Shown here piece after piece: positions 8,842 through 18,263 of a stretch of 64,000 nucleotides of DNA; position 1 is the first letter of the stretch, and each line of letters opens with the position of its first letter. A program made the translations under genes and the position numbers. The notes beneath the pieces were generated by a model. It made no database searches. It had not been told where the DNA came from and saw nothing but the letters and a program-made list of their open reading frames with translations. The stretch comes from Alphaproteobacteria bacterium (GTDB taxonomy: Bacteria > Pseudomonadota > Alphaproteobacteria > Caulobacterales > Maricaulaceae): assembly GCA_024278855.1 (NCBI GenBank), contig JAJRSJ010000001.1:1-64000 (forward strand), written 5' to 3'.

Positions 8842-11163
8842 TTATTGCGCCGCCAGGATTTTTGCGATTGTATCGGCTTTAAGGTCGTCTACATGTGCGT
8901 CTATGCCCATGGCGTTAGCGATTTTGACCACGTCCTTTTCCAGTATTTTATTCAAAGATGATTTGGTGTAGGTGGTCGTGCTTTTCCCAAACCGACCATA
9001 CATCGTCTCGCCCGCCTTGGCCATACCGCGTAGCAAAGTTGGCACCTCAAACTGTTCTCCGTAAGCGGCTACCAATTCATCAGCGCGTTTAACGAAGCGG
9101 CCAATTCCCGTCATGTCAATAAAGCTGATGGCACCGCCCGTATAAGGCGCAAAACCCCAACCGAATATGGAGCCGAGATCTGCCTCGCGGGGATCGGCGA
9201 TAATACCTTCGGCCATAGTCCGAGCGGCCTCAATCGCTTGTGCGTAGAGGATACGGTCTTTGACTTCGGCGGCACTTGGCTGCTCATCCAAAATACCGTT
9301 CACGGCAAATTGACCTAACTCCGGCCACAGGGATTTCTCGCGGCCATTATAATCGTAAAAACCTTTTTCGTTCTTGCGGCCTTTGCGATCATATTTCTCG
9401 ATCATGGCGGTAACGATGGGATCCATTTTGCCGGCCACATATTGGTTGCCCAGATCTGATTTGGTTTGCTGGAGAATTTTATAGGCCAGATCAATAGCCA
9501 CTTCGTCTTGCAAAGACAGCGGCCCAACTGGCATGCCAGCCATACGCGCACCTTGTTCGATGAGCGCGGGTTTGACGCCTTCGGACAGCATATTATAGCC
9601 TTCATTGATATAGCGCATGACGCAACGATTGGCATAAAACCCGCGTGTGTCCTCGACAACAATCGGGGTTTTGCGAATGCGGGTGGCGAAATCCAGAGCG
9701 CGGGAAATGGCGTAGTCCGATGTCTGCTCGCCCTTGATAATTTCCACCAACATCATTTTGTGGACGGGGGAAAAGAAATGAATGCCGATGAAATTTTCCG
9801 GGCGGCTCGATGCCTTGGCTAAATCACTGATCGGGATTGTGGAGGTGTTGGAGCCAAATACTGCGTCTTTCGGAATCACGTCCTCAGCCATTTTGGTGAT
9901 GCTCGCTTTTAACTCCGAATTTTCAAACACGGCCTCGACGATGAGGTCAACATCTTTCAGTAAGCCGTAATCCGTGGTCGGGGTGATGCGGGCCAAAATC
10001 GCATCCATTTTTTCTTGTGTAGTTTTCCCTCGTTTGACCCGTTTGGCCTGCTCTTTTTCGGTGAGGGCTTTGCCTTTGTCTGCGCCTTCCTGGTCGCGGT
10101 CAATCAGCACCACATCAATGCCGGCCATGGCGGAAACATAGGCTACGCCCGCGCCCATAAAGCCTGCGCCGATGACGCCGATTTTTTTAATCACGCCGGG
10201 TTTTTGCGAGGCTGGCCTAGCGCCGCCTTTGTCAATCGCCTGTTTGGAGATAAACAATGTGCGGATCATATTTTGGGTTTTCGGGTCGAGGAGAAGCTGG
10301 CAGAAATACCGGGTTTCGACCCGCAAGGCTGCGTCCATTGGAAGTTGAGAACCTTCATATACACAGCGCAAAATATTACCCATGGCCGGGTAATTGCCGT
10401 AGCTTTCCTTGCGCACCATGGCCGAGGAACCTGCAAACATCGGAAAGCCCGAAGCCGTCCACGGCCCGCCGCCGGGGAACTTAAACCTGTCTGCGTCCCA
10501 AGGCTGTTTGGCTTTCGGGTTTTCACGCACCCAGGTTTTTGCGGTCTCGATAAGCTCGGCCCCAGGCACTGCCGCGTTGACCAAATTCATGCTTACGGCC
10601 TCGGCGGCTTTAATTTTTTTGGCTTGCAACAACAAAGGCGCGGCGTTCATCAAACCGATCATACGCGGTACACGCTGGGTGCCGCCCGCACCGGGCAACA
10701 GGCCGACCATAACTTCTGGAAAACCCAGTCGTAGTTTCGGATTATCATTTGCGGCAAAGCGTGCATGGCAAGCAAGCGCCAGTTCAAAGCCGCCGCCGAG
10801 CGCCAAGCCGTTTAAGGCTGCCGCTACAGGCTTGCCGCAAAGTTCAAGTGCACGAAAGGCGGAGTTGAGCCTGAACACTGCGTCGAACATATCCTTTTTT
10901 GCGCCTTGTGGATCATCTTGCATCCGCGCCGCAAATCCGGCAAATTGCCCGCCAAGTTCCTCAAGATTAGCCCCGGCGCAAAATGCACCCTTGCCAGATG
11001 TGATGACCGCACCTTTGATATTTGCGTCATTGGTCAGGGTCTCGACCCACTCATTGATCTCGTCGATTACGTCCTGTGACAGCACATTCATGCTACGCTC
11101 CGGGCTATCAAATGTAATCAGCGCAATGCCGTCTTTGTCGATCTCTAATGTAAAATGTTTCAT
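8842..11163 (-). CDS. Bifunctional enoyl-CoA hydratase/3-hydroxyacyl-CoA dehydrogenase (FadJ/FadB-like)
   Basis: Performs hydration of trans-2-enoyl-CoA and NAD-dependent oxidation of the 3-hydroxyacyl-CoA in beta-oxidation. The N-terminal crotonase domain ([47 protein letters not shown] with the catalytic Glu region) runs to about residue 200. The Rossmann domain begins near residue 325 with [20 protein letters not shown]. The 3HCDH C-terminal domains follow ([37 protein letters not shown]). Length 773 aa is slightly above FadJ. The alpha subunit pairs with the thiolase encoded just upstream. Confidence 0.95.
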   Translation of the reverse strand: MKHFTLEIDKDGIALITFDSPERSMNVLSQDVIDEINEWVETLTNDANIKGAVITSGKGAFCAGANLEELGGQFAGFAARMQDDPQGAKKDMFDAVFRLNSAFRALELCGKPVAAALNGLALGGGFELALACHARFAANDNPKLRLGFPEVMVGLLPGAGGTQRVPRMIGLMNAAPLLLQAKKIKAAEAVSMNLVNAAVPGAELIETAKTWVRENPKAKQPWDADRFKFPGGGPWTASGFPMFAGSSAMVRKESYGNYPAMGNILRCVYEGSQLPMDAALRVETRYFCQLLLDPKTQNMIRTLFISKQAIDKGGARPASQKPGVIKKIGVIGAGFMGAGVAYVSAMAGIDVVLIDRDQEGADKGKALTEKEQAKRVKRGKTTQEKMDAILARITPTTDYGLLKDVDLIVEAVFENSELKASITKMAEDVIPKDAVFGSNTSTIPISDLAKASSRPENFIGIHFFSPVHKMMLVEIIKGEQTSDYAISRALDFATRIRKTPIVVEDTRGFYANRCVMRYINEGYNMLSEGVKPALIEQGARMAGMPVGPLSLQDEVAIDLAYKILQQTKSDLGNQYVAGKMDPIVTAMIEKYDRKGRKNEKGFYDYNGREKSLWPELGQFAVNGILDEQPSAAEVKDRILYAQAIEAARTMAEGIIADPREADLGSIFGWGFAPYTGGAISFIDMTGIGRFVKRADELVAAYGEQFEVPTLLRGMAKAGETMYGRFGKSTTTYTKSSLNKILEKDVVKIANAMGIDAHVDDLKADTIAKILAAQ

Positions 11164-11171
11164 GTCCGCCT

Positions 11172-12383
11172 CTATACTCTCTCAATAATAATTGCACTGC
11201 CCATGCCACCGCCTACGCATAATGTAATCAGCGCGGTTTGTTTGTCGGCCCGCTCCAACTCGTCTACCATTGTGCCGATAATCATGGCGCCTGTTACACC
11301 CAACGGATGTCCCATAGCGATAGCGCCGCCGTTGACATTCATAATGCTGTGATCAACGCCTAGTTCTTCCATGGATTGCAGGACAACAGAAGCAAAGGCT
11401 TCGTTGATTTCCCATATGTCAATATCGCCAATCTCCATGCCCGCCTTGCCCAAGCATTTACGGGCCACGGCTTCGGGGCCGGTCAGCATGATGGTTGGTT
11501 CAGTACCGATTTCGGCGAAAGCACGAATGCGGGCGCGGGGTTTGAGACCTTGCTTTTTACCGGCCTTTTTGGAGCCTACCAAGACCAGTGACGCACCATC
11601 AACAATACCGGACGAATTGCCCGCATGATGCACATGATTGATGCTTTCAAGTTCCGGGTATTTTTGCATGGCAATGAAATCAAAGCCCGGCATCATCTCG
11701 CCCATCATAGCAAAGGCCGGATTTAAACCACCGAGCGCCTGCATATCGGTGCCGGGGCGCATCAATTCGTCGTGTTCCAATATATTGACGCCCATCTGGT
11801 CTTTGACCGGGACAATGGATTTTTTGAAGCGTCCCCCGTCCCATGCATTGGCGGCACGTTTTTGGCTCTCGACCGCGTAGGCGTCAACATCATCGCGGGA
11901 ATAACCCCATTTTGTCGCGATCAAATCCGCAGAAATGCCTTGGGGGATCATATGATGGTCAAAGGAAATGCTCGGGTCAACGCCCATAGCCCCGCCGTCG
12001 GAACCCATAGGAATGCGCGACAAGCTCTCGACCCCGCCGCCGACCACCATGTCGGACATGCCCGACATGACCTTGGCGGCCGCCATATTAACGGCCTCCA
12101 GCCCGGACGCACAAAACCGGTTGATAGAAACCCCCGCACATTTCTCGTCCCAATTGGCGGTGATGACAGCCGAACGGGCAATGTCCGCCCCCTGCCCCTT
12201 AACCTGATGCACACAACCAAGAATGACATCATCAACTTTGGATGTGTCCAGATTATTGCGGTCGCGCAGGGCTTCCAATTGTTGGGTCGCCAAAGACAGG
12301 GCCGTGATCTCGTGCAAAGACCCGTTTTTCTTACCCTTGCCGCGCGGTGTGCGGATGGCGTCATATATAAATGCTTTTGTCAT
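11172..12383 (-). CDS. Acetyl-CoA C-acetyltransferase/3-ketoacyl-CoA thiolase
   Basis: Thiolase that cleaves 3-ketoacyl-CoA with CoA (last step of beta-oxidation). Nucleophilic Cys is in [10 protein letters not shown] (about residue 91), the His in [11 protein letters not shown], and the second Cys in [10 protein letters not shown]. Length 403 aa is usual. It lies 8 bases upstream of the FadJ-like gene, and its ATG overlaps the TGA of the small lipoprotein gene (ATGA). This placement makes it the FadA partner by context. Confidence 0.95.
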   Translation of the reverse strand: MTKAFIYDAIRTPRGKGKKNGSLHEITALSLATQQLEALRDRNNLDTSKVDDVILGCVHQVKGQGADIARSAVITANWDEKCAGVSINRFCASGLEAVNMAAAKVMSGMSDMVVGGGVESLSRIPMGSDGGAMGVDPSISFDHHMIPQGISADLIATKWGYSRDDVDAYAVESQKRAANAWDGGRFKKSIVPVKDQMGVNILEHDELMRPGTDMQALGGLNPAFAMMGEMMPGFDFIAMQKYPELESINHVHHAGNSSGIVDGASLVLVGSKKAGKKQGLKPRARIRAFAEIGTEPTIMLTGPEAVARKCLGKAGMEIGDIDIWEINEAFASVVLQSMEELGVDHSIMNVNGGAIAMGHPLGVTGAMIIGTMVDELERADKQTALITLCVGGGMGSAIIIERV

Positions 12384-12778
12384 GTCTTAGTCCTTTTTGA
12401 TTCATGTGAACACTGTTTAAGCGTCTGCCAAATAGCAACTTCTGAATACCGATAAGAAATTGTATCGTCGTCATTCGGTTTTAATAATAGTGTCATGTTG
12501 GAACTTGGCTTGCCTTCAGAAGTGCACTCCCCTCCCTGTACAACCATTATTGTTTCATCGGTCATTTTAATATTGCGAATTTTGCATGCCCTGCCCCACA
12601 TGTCTTTAAACAGTTTAGGTTCCAGTGCTAATTCTGTTTTTCCGCAACAAGAAAGTTGGGCATACCATTGCCCAACCATATAGGTATTGTACATTTGAGT
12701 TATTTTGATGTCATTTGTAATGCTTTCACCACTACATGCTGATGAAAGTAACACGGCAACTATAGCAGCAAATTTCAC
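12380..12778 (-). CDS. Small putative lipoprotein inside the beta-oxidation operon
   Basis: About 132 aa, unrecognised. A short signal peptide ends in a lipobox-like LSSAC followed by Ser, so it is probably a lipoprotein. It carries several cysteines ([29 protein letters not shown]) that may form disulfides. A GTG start at 12778 sits directly after the stop of the acyl-CoA dehydrogenase; the ATG at 12796 would overlap that gene. Its stop overlaps the thiolase start. An exported lipoprotein coupled between cytoplasmic beta-oxidation enzymes is unusual; function not known. Confidence 0.65.
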   Translation of the reverse strand: MKFAAIVAVLLSSACSGESITNDIKITQMYNTYMVGQWYAQLSCCGKTELALEPKLFKDMWGRACKIRNIKMTDETIMVVQGGECTSEGKPSSNMTLLLKPNDDDTISYRYSEVAIWQTLKQCSHESKRTKT

Positions 12779-12779
12779 C

Positions 12780-13943
12780 CTACAACCCCCGCGCAATAAC
12801 CAGTTTCATAATCTCATTCGTTCCGCCGTAAATCCTCTGCACCCTTGCATCGCGCCATGCCCGCGCCACCGGGTATTCGTTCATGTAGCCGTAGCCGCCG
12901 TGCAGTGGTACGCATTCGTCCATGATTTTGCATTGTAGGTCCGAGACTAGGTATTTGGCCATTGAAGCCATTTCTGTAGACAGGCGGTTTTCGACCAACG
13001 CATCGGTGCAGTAATCGCAAAATACTTTCGCCATTGTGGCTTCGGATTTGCACTCGGCCAGCTTGAAGCGGGTGTTTTGAAAATCGATGATGCGTTTGCC
13101 GAAGGCTTTGCGCTCTTTGACATAGTCTATGGTTTTACCCAAAATATTCTCGATCATGGCCATGCCTTGCAAGGCGACGATTAGACGCTCCTGGGGCAGT
13201 TTTTCCATCAACTGATAAAAGCCCTTACCTTCCTCAGGGCCAATGAGCGCGGAAGCCGGAATTTTCATATCGTCAAAGAACAGCTCGCAGGTGTCTTGGG
13301 CTTTCAGTCCGACTTTATCGAGTTTTTCGCCTCGGCTAAACCCGTCCAGACCATCTGTCTCCACCGCAAAAAGCGAGATACCCTTGGCCCCTTCGGACGG
13401 GTCAGTCTTGGCGCAAACAATGATAAAATTAGCCGTGCCGCCATTGGTGATAAAGGTTTTAGCGCCGTTAATTACATAGTGATTACCTTGCTTTTTCGCC
13501 GTGGTTTTCATGCCTTGCAAATCGGAACCTGCCCCCGGTTCCGTCATGGCAATGGCGGCAACATATTCGCCGGAAATCAGCTTGGGATACCATTCTCTCT
13601 TCTGGTCTTCGGACGCAAAGCTTTTAAGATAGGGCGCGACAATGGAATTGTGTAAAACCGCCCCCCAACTATCAACACCTTGTCCGTGTATAGCATCAAT
13701 CAGCACCGCGTCATGGCGAAAATCACCACCAACCCCGCCGTACTCCTCTGGACAATCTGGAACTAACAAACCGAATTCACCGCCCTTGTTCCAGACCTCG
13801 CGGTCAACCACGCCGGTCTTTTCCCACGTCTCAATATGGGGGACGCAAACATCCGCGACAAAGGCATTGGCCGCATCGGCGAACAAAACGAATTCTTCTT
13901 CTTCGCGCCAAGATGGCCGTTTTATGGCAAGGTCGTAAACCAT
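12780..13943 (-). CDS. Acyl-CoA dehydrogenase, long-chain type
   Basis: FAD enzyme oxidising acyl-CoA to 2-enoyl-CoA. Typical signatures are MTEPGAGSDLQGM (FAD/substrate), FITNGG, ERKAFGKRI, and LHGGYGYMNEYPVAR. The terminal signature is YGGTNEIMK rather than YEGT, while LPQERL is present in the position where long-chain/isovaleryl-type dehydrogenases hold the catalytic Glu; this points to that subclass (inference). 387 aa. Start TAATG overlaps the stop of the upstream dehydrogenase gene. Confidence 0.94.
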   Translation of the reverse strand: MVYDLAIKRPSWREEEEFVLFADAANAFVADVCVPHIETWEKTGVVDREVWNKGGEFGLLVPDCPEEYGGVGGDFRHDAVLIDAIHGQGVDSWGAVLHNSIVAPYLKSFASEDQKREWYPKLISGEYVAAIAMTEPGAGSDLQGMKTTAKKQGNHYVINGAKTFITNGGTANFIIVCAKTDPSEGAKGISLFAVETDGLDGFSRGEKLDKVGLKAQDTCELFFDDMKIPASALIGPEEGKGFYQLMEKLPQERLIVALQGMAMIENILGKTIDYVKERKAFGKRIIDFQNTRFKLAECKSEATMAKVFCDYCTDALVENRLSTEMASMAKYLVSDLQCKIMDECVPLHGGYGYMNEYPVARAWRDARVQRIYGGTNEIMKLVIARGL

Positions 13944-15733
13944 TAGAACCGATCCGCCGCCAAAGCCATGACAGGCTCCGCGCCGCTGTGTAATTTGGCC
14001 AAATGGGCATCAATTTGCGGCAACATTCTAGCAATGAAATATTTGCCGGTGATGATTTTATCGGCGTAGAACGGATCGTCTGTGCCTGCGTCGATTTGCG
14101 TTTGCGCCACCTTGGCCATTCTTGCCCACATATAGGACAACATGGCCAGACCCATCATGTGCATATAATCAACCGAGCCAGCGCCCGCATTATCCGGATT
14201 GCTCATACCGTTTTGCATCAACCACATGGTGCCGGTTTGCAATTTGTTTTTGGCATCGGAAAGCCCGTCCATAAACGGTTTCAGGTTTTCGTCGCCTTCG
14301 TTTTCTTTGACGAATGCGGCAATTTCCGCCGAGATCCCCATCAAAGCGCGACCACCATTTCGGGCCAATTTGCGGCCAACCAGATCAAGTGCCTGAATAC
14401 CGTTGGCACCCTCATAGATTTGCGCAATGCGCGCATCGCGGACAAATTGGCTCATGCCCCACTCTTCAATATAGCCGTGGCCGCCGTAAACCTGCTGGGC
14501 GTTGACGCAGTTCTCAAAGCCCTTGTCGGTCAGATAACCTTTGATAACAGGGGTCATCAGGCCGAGAAAGTCATCAGCCCGCTCGCGCACTTTTTCGTCC
14601 GGCGAATACTTTTCCAAATCTTCTTGCAGGGCCAACCAGTACAAAAATGCCCGTCCACCCTCGTTAAAGGCACGTGCATCCATCAACATACGGCGCACAT
14701 CGGGATGAACAATGATCGGGTCTGCCGGGCCATTTTCGTTTTTCACGCCTGTCAGGGACCGACCTTGCAAACGGTCATTGGCATAAATCACGGCGTTTTG
14801 ATAAGACACTTCGCTCTGGCAAAGTCCCTGCATGCCCACGCCCATACGCGCTTCGTTCATCATGACGAACATGACCCGCAGACCTTTATGCTCAACCCCG
14901 ATCAGCTCACCGACCGCATCATCAAAATTCATCACACAGGTTGAATTGCCGTGGATACCCATTTTCTCTTCCAGAGAACCACATGTCACACCATTGGCCG
15001 CACCGACATTACCGTCCGCGTCCACAGTAAACTTGGGCACTATAAACAATGAAATACCTTTAACACCCTCGGGGCCGCCTTCGATACGGGCCAATACCAA
15101 ATGAATGATGTTGTCGGACATGTCGTGGTCGCCCGCCGAGATAAATATTTTCTCGCCGGTGATTTTATAAGTGCCGTTATCTTGTAAAACGGCTTTGGTT
15201 TTGAGCAAGCCCAGATCAGTACCGCAATGGCTCTCGGTCAAGTTCATTGTCCCCGTCCATTCACCCGTATACATTTTGGGCAGGTATAAATCTTTTTGGA
15301 CGTCCGAGCCGCCAATTGAAATGGCCTTGGATGCCCCGCCCGTCAGGCCCGGATACATGGTAAAAGCCATATTGGCAGATGAAGTCATTTCCCCGCACGC
15401 TATACCGAGCACACCCGGCAAGCCCTGGCCACCGTATTTCGGATCTGCCGACAAACCCATCCAACCATTTTGGCGCATTTGCGTAAATGCTTCGTGGAAA
15501 CCCGGCGGTGTGGTGACACTGCCGTCATCATTCCGCACACAGCCGTGTTCATCGCCAACCCGGTTGAGCGGCGTTAAGACTTCTTCGGAAAACTTGGCGC
15601 TTTCCTCCAAAATCGCGTCGATCATTTCAGGATCAGCCTCTTTAAAGCTTTCCAATTCCGAGAACCGGGAAAGCTCCAGTACCTCGTGTAGTAAAAATTT
15701 TTGTTCCCTGGTTGGGGCTTTGTATGTCGGCAT
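13943..15733 (-). CDS. Acyl-CoA dehydrogenase with extended C-terminal domain
   Basis: About 596 aa, the large acyl-CoA dehydrogenase type found in alphaproteobacterial fatty acid operons. The start at 15733 (MPTYKAPTREQKF) follows a strong GGAGG site; the ORF start at 15835 would run into merR. Motifs: LTESHCGTDLGLLKT, ITGEKIFISAGDHD, QVYGGHGYIEEWGMSQFVRDARI and IYEGANGIQALDLVGRKL, with the Glu of YEG as likely catalytic base. The C-terminal about 120 residues form the extra domain. First enzyme gene of the operon, 40 bases after merR. Confidence 0.94.
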   Translation of the reverse strand: MPTYKAPTREQKFLLHEVLELSRFSELESFKEADPEMIDAILEESAKFSEEVLTPLNRVGDEHGCVRNDDGSVTTPPGFHEAFTQMRQNGWMGLSADPKYGGQGLPGVLGIACGEMTSSANMAFTMYPGLTGGASKAISIGGSDVQKDLYLPKMYTGEWTGTMNLTESHCGTDLGLLKTKAVLQDNGTYKITGEKIFISAGDHDMSDNIIHLVLARIEGGPEGVKGISLFIVPKFTVDADGNVGAANGVTCGSLEEKMGIHGNSTCVMNFDDAVGELIGVEHKGLRVMFVMMNEARMGVGMQGLCQSEVSYQNAVIYANDRLQGRSLTGVKNENGPADPIIVHPDVRRMLMDARAFNEGGRAFLYWLALQEDLEKYSPDEKVRERADDFLGLMTPVIKGYLTDKGFENCVNAQQVYGGHGYIEEWGMSQFVRDARIAQIYEGANGIQALDLVGRKLARNGGRALMGISAEIAAFVKENEGDENLKPFMDGLSDAKNKLQTGTMWLMQNGMSNPDNAGAGSVDYMHMMGLAMLSYMWARMAKVAQTQIDAGTDDPFYADKIITGKYFIARMLPQIDAHLAKLHSGAEPVMALAADRF

Positions 15734-15773
15734 AATGTCCTCCCTTTTTTCTATATTTCGAATGTTTATTTGG

Positions 15774-16274
15774 TTAAACGGGTATAAAATCCTCGCCCAT
15801 TCTGGCACGAAACATCGCGTCATAGGCTTCTGCAAATTGGAACACCCCGGCTTCGGGCGCAGTTTCTATATATTTGTCGATCGCCGCACATAAGTCCTGC
15901 ATATCTTTGGTGACAATTTCGATATCGCGCCGTTTGCGGCGCAAACGCTTGATCACAGTTTCAAACCGAGCCTTGCGCTCAAGTAGCTCCTTGCGCTCTT
16001 TTACATCGCCGTCCGTCACGTCAAGAAATTCCTTGATATCGTCCAGGGAAAACCCGATGCGTTTGGCCCGCAAGATTTTCTCGATACGCCGCTTATCTAT
16101 AGCGCAAAAAACACGATGCCCACCAGAACGCCTAGGCGCAATCAAGCCCTTGTCTTCATAAAACCGAATAGCGCGCGTCGTAATGTCAAAATGCAGTGCC
16201 GTTTCGGCAATCGTCCAACTGTCCTGAATTTCAGGACTGGTAGATGCGGAATTTGTAGCAATATCCATGTGCAT
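15774..16274 (-). CDS. MerR-family regulator, probable controller of the acyl-CoA operon
   Basis: DNA-binding helix-turn-helix of the MerR family: WTIAETALHFDITTRAIRFYEDKGLI, then RRSGGHRVF, then the coiled dimer helix KARFETVIKRLRRKRRDIEI. No cysteine-rich metal site is seen at the C-terminus, which argues against a metal sensor. MerR proteins of this form (LiuR-like) control branched-chain and fatty acid degradation in proteobacteria; the position directly ahead of the operon fits. Start 16274 or 16268 (M1 or M3); neither has a strong ribosome site. A 16-bp palindrome lies 20 bases upstream. Confidence 0.88.
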   Translation of the reverse strand: MHMDIATNSASTSPEIQDSWTIAETALHFDITTRAIRFYEDKGLIAPRRSGGHRVFCAIDKRRIEKILRAKRIGFSLDDIKEFLDVTDGDVKERKELLERKARFETVIKRLRRKRRDIEIVTKDMQDLCAAIDKYIETAPEAGVFQFAEAYDAMFRARMGEDFIPV

Positions 16275-16280
16275 ATATGA

Positions 16281-16309
16281 CTTTTAGATGCCGTTGACGT
16301 TAACGTCAA
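16281..16309 (-). promoter_or_regulatory. Probable merR promoter with perfect palindromic operator
   Basis: TTGACGTTAACGTCAA (16294-16309) is a perfect 16-bp palindrome. Read on the minus strand its first six bases can serve as a -35 box (TTGACG), and TAAAAG follows after 17 bases as a candidate -10, so a bound regulator would cover the promoter. The likely ligand-responsive binder is the adjacent MerR protein (autoregulation and operon control). The palindrome also lies upstream of the divergent gene at 16368. Confidence 0.65.
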
Positions 16310-16367
16310 GGTAAAATTGGTGCAGAACCAACTTGACCCCTTTACAATTGCCGTACACAAGCCGTTT

Positions 16368-18060
16368 ATGAGAAAATTCATGCCAGTTTTGTTGTTTTTT
16401 TCCTTGGTTTTAGGGGGCGGCCTTTCTGATTTTGTCGCGGCGCAGGAATTGGAAACAAGCCAGACACAACGCGCAAATATTGCCCGTGATCTGGCTCTGG
16501 ACGGGCTAGAGACGCCGCGCGAAAATGAGGTTGGGGTTCTCCACTTGTTTAAAAAGCCGCCCGCCCCCCCCCCTGGCTCCTTTTTATCTCAGCACACAAG
16601 AGTATCTTGATCTACGCCAAGACAAACCCAAAAATAAGACAAATGAGATATGGCCCCAAACCATCTTGCACTATGATGTGCGAAATGTTCCGGTTTTGGG
16701 TGTGAACTTAACCTCTAACCTTGATAGAGTGCAAAAAATAACAATCGCCCTTGGTGAAGATTTTGCAGCCATGACAATCGAAAACAAATTGAAAATTTAC
16801 GACTTTAAATTCAACCGTTTACTGATTGTAAAGTCGCAAAATACCGATGGCTCAAACCCCGGCCCATTGGTTTTCGATAATATTTCACTTTTCGCCAAAG
16901 CCTACCGCAATATGAACACCGTCAAACAGGTGACGCGTAATGGCCGCTTAAAAACCTTGCCTATAGCTGAGGGGGTAAGTCTGGACGCATTTTGGATCGA
17001 GAGCAGCATGAGCTGGGCCGCTAGTGCGCCAGAAACCAAGCTTGTTTTTAAAACCGAGCAGCAAGCCCTCTCGGTTAAACGTAAAAACGATGTAGTTTTT
17101 AAAGCAAAATTTTCCAAAGAAAAATATAAATCGGATAGGCTTCGCGATGCGCTTTTGGCTTTTGCCCACCATGAATGGCCATTACACCCACAAATCTTAC
17201 AAGCCTTGTATGAATTTGACGCGCCGCCCAAACAATTGGAAATTCTGATGTATGGTCCAAATGCGTTGAAAGGACAAAAGCAAACATGGGTGTTGACGGA
17301 GCAAGTCCATAAAAAAGCCGTTTTCCCATTGCCTGAAAATGCTTTGGCGGTTCTGCAACAACCAGATGTCACACCCTTGGCCTATGTGATCAGTGCAGCT
17401 GCACATAACCAAGCCTTGGGCGGTATAGATAGCCTCGAAGAACTTGAACGGCGGTTTAAGCGAGAAATCGAAGCGGATGACATTTGGCAAGCCTGGCTCA
17501 CCGGACAGCGCTATGCAGCCTATACAGGTCGGTGCGACACGGTTAGGGGCAGTGCCATATGCCAATCCTTGGCTGATATTGAAGCTGCGCATATGTCTGA
17601 GCAGCCTGAATATATCCAAGATTATTTTACGGCACTGCGGGCTTCGAAACGCCCAAGATTGGAATCAAGGTTAAAATCAGGGCGGAAAGCAGAGTTGAAC
17701 GCCGAAACCATTAAATTACTGCAGCCTTATCTGGATAAAAAAACCACCCCGGCATTTGTCTTGCGTATTGCGGCCATGGCGCGGGCAAAGATGAAAGCCG
17801 CGCAGGTCAAAGCGCAAGGGTTGACCAATATTGATGCGGAAGACTTGCTCATGACAGCCTTGGTCAAAGACCCTTATGACCCCAAAACCTATGTAGGTCT
17901 GGCGCAAGTTCTAGCCGCGAGAGGTGCCTATGAGCAATCCTGGGATATCTATGATGCCTTGCGCGCCGCTATCCCTACAACCCACGGGGTAGAATTAAAA
18001 ATTAACCGCGTAGAACAAAACTTAAGAAAATCCACGCCGGGTTATTTTCTCGACCAATAG
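16368..18060 (+). CDS. Secreted protein of unknown function, reading frame broken at a C10 tract
   Basis: The first part (16368-16572, in the 16317 frame) encodes a signal peptide (MRKFMPVLLFFSLVLGGG ... VAAQ) and about 50 residues. The second (continuous in the ORF at 16525-18060) encodes about 495 residues. The frames meet at a run of ten C (16564-16573); with nine C they would join as KKPPAPPLAPFYLSTQEYL in one 563-aa protein. The C-terminal third is helical and TPR-like (FVLRIAAMARAKMKAAQ, DAEDLLMTALVKDPYDPKTYVGLAQVLAARG). No known family recognised. Either the tract is switchable by slippage, or the sequence carries one extra C. Confidence 0.7.
16564..16573. repeat. C10 homopolymer at a reading-frame break
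   Basis: Ten consecutive C within a Pro-rich segment just after the signal peptide of the secreted protein gene. Removing one base restores a single open frame. Long mononucleotide runs near the 5' end of exported-protein genes are the classic substrate of slipped-strand phase variation, and also a classic site of sequencing error. Confidence 0.8.
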
Positions 18061-18103
18061 ATCATCAATCCACCTGAACTGCACCGGATAATTCCTTGGT
18101 TCG

Positions 18104-18129
18104 TTAACTTCATTTTAACCATAGTTAAC
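18104..18129. promoter_or_regulatory. CtrA-type binding site upstream of the PodJ-like gene
   Basis: TTAACTTCATTTTAAC contains TTAA-N7-TTAA, the full CtrA consensus spacing, and is followed directly by TTAACCATAGTTAAC, which repeats the half site. It lies about 150 bases upstream of the PodJ-like start. CtrA is the cell-cycle master regulator of Caulobacterales and relatives; regulation of a polarity gene by it is plausible. Confidence 0.6.
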
Positions 18130-18263
18130 GCAATTTTGGGGTAATCTATGTGGAGGGTGCGCAGATTGATTCGCATTTGGATATGTAAAGGGCATGCATT
18201 GTCTTTTGGGCAAATTTTTGGGTAAAGCTTTTTATAAGCTTTTGGGTCAGGAAACGAGAATAA

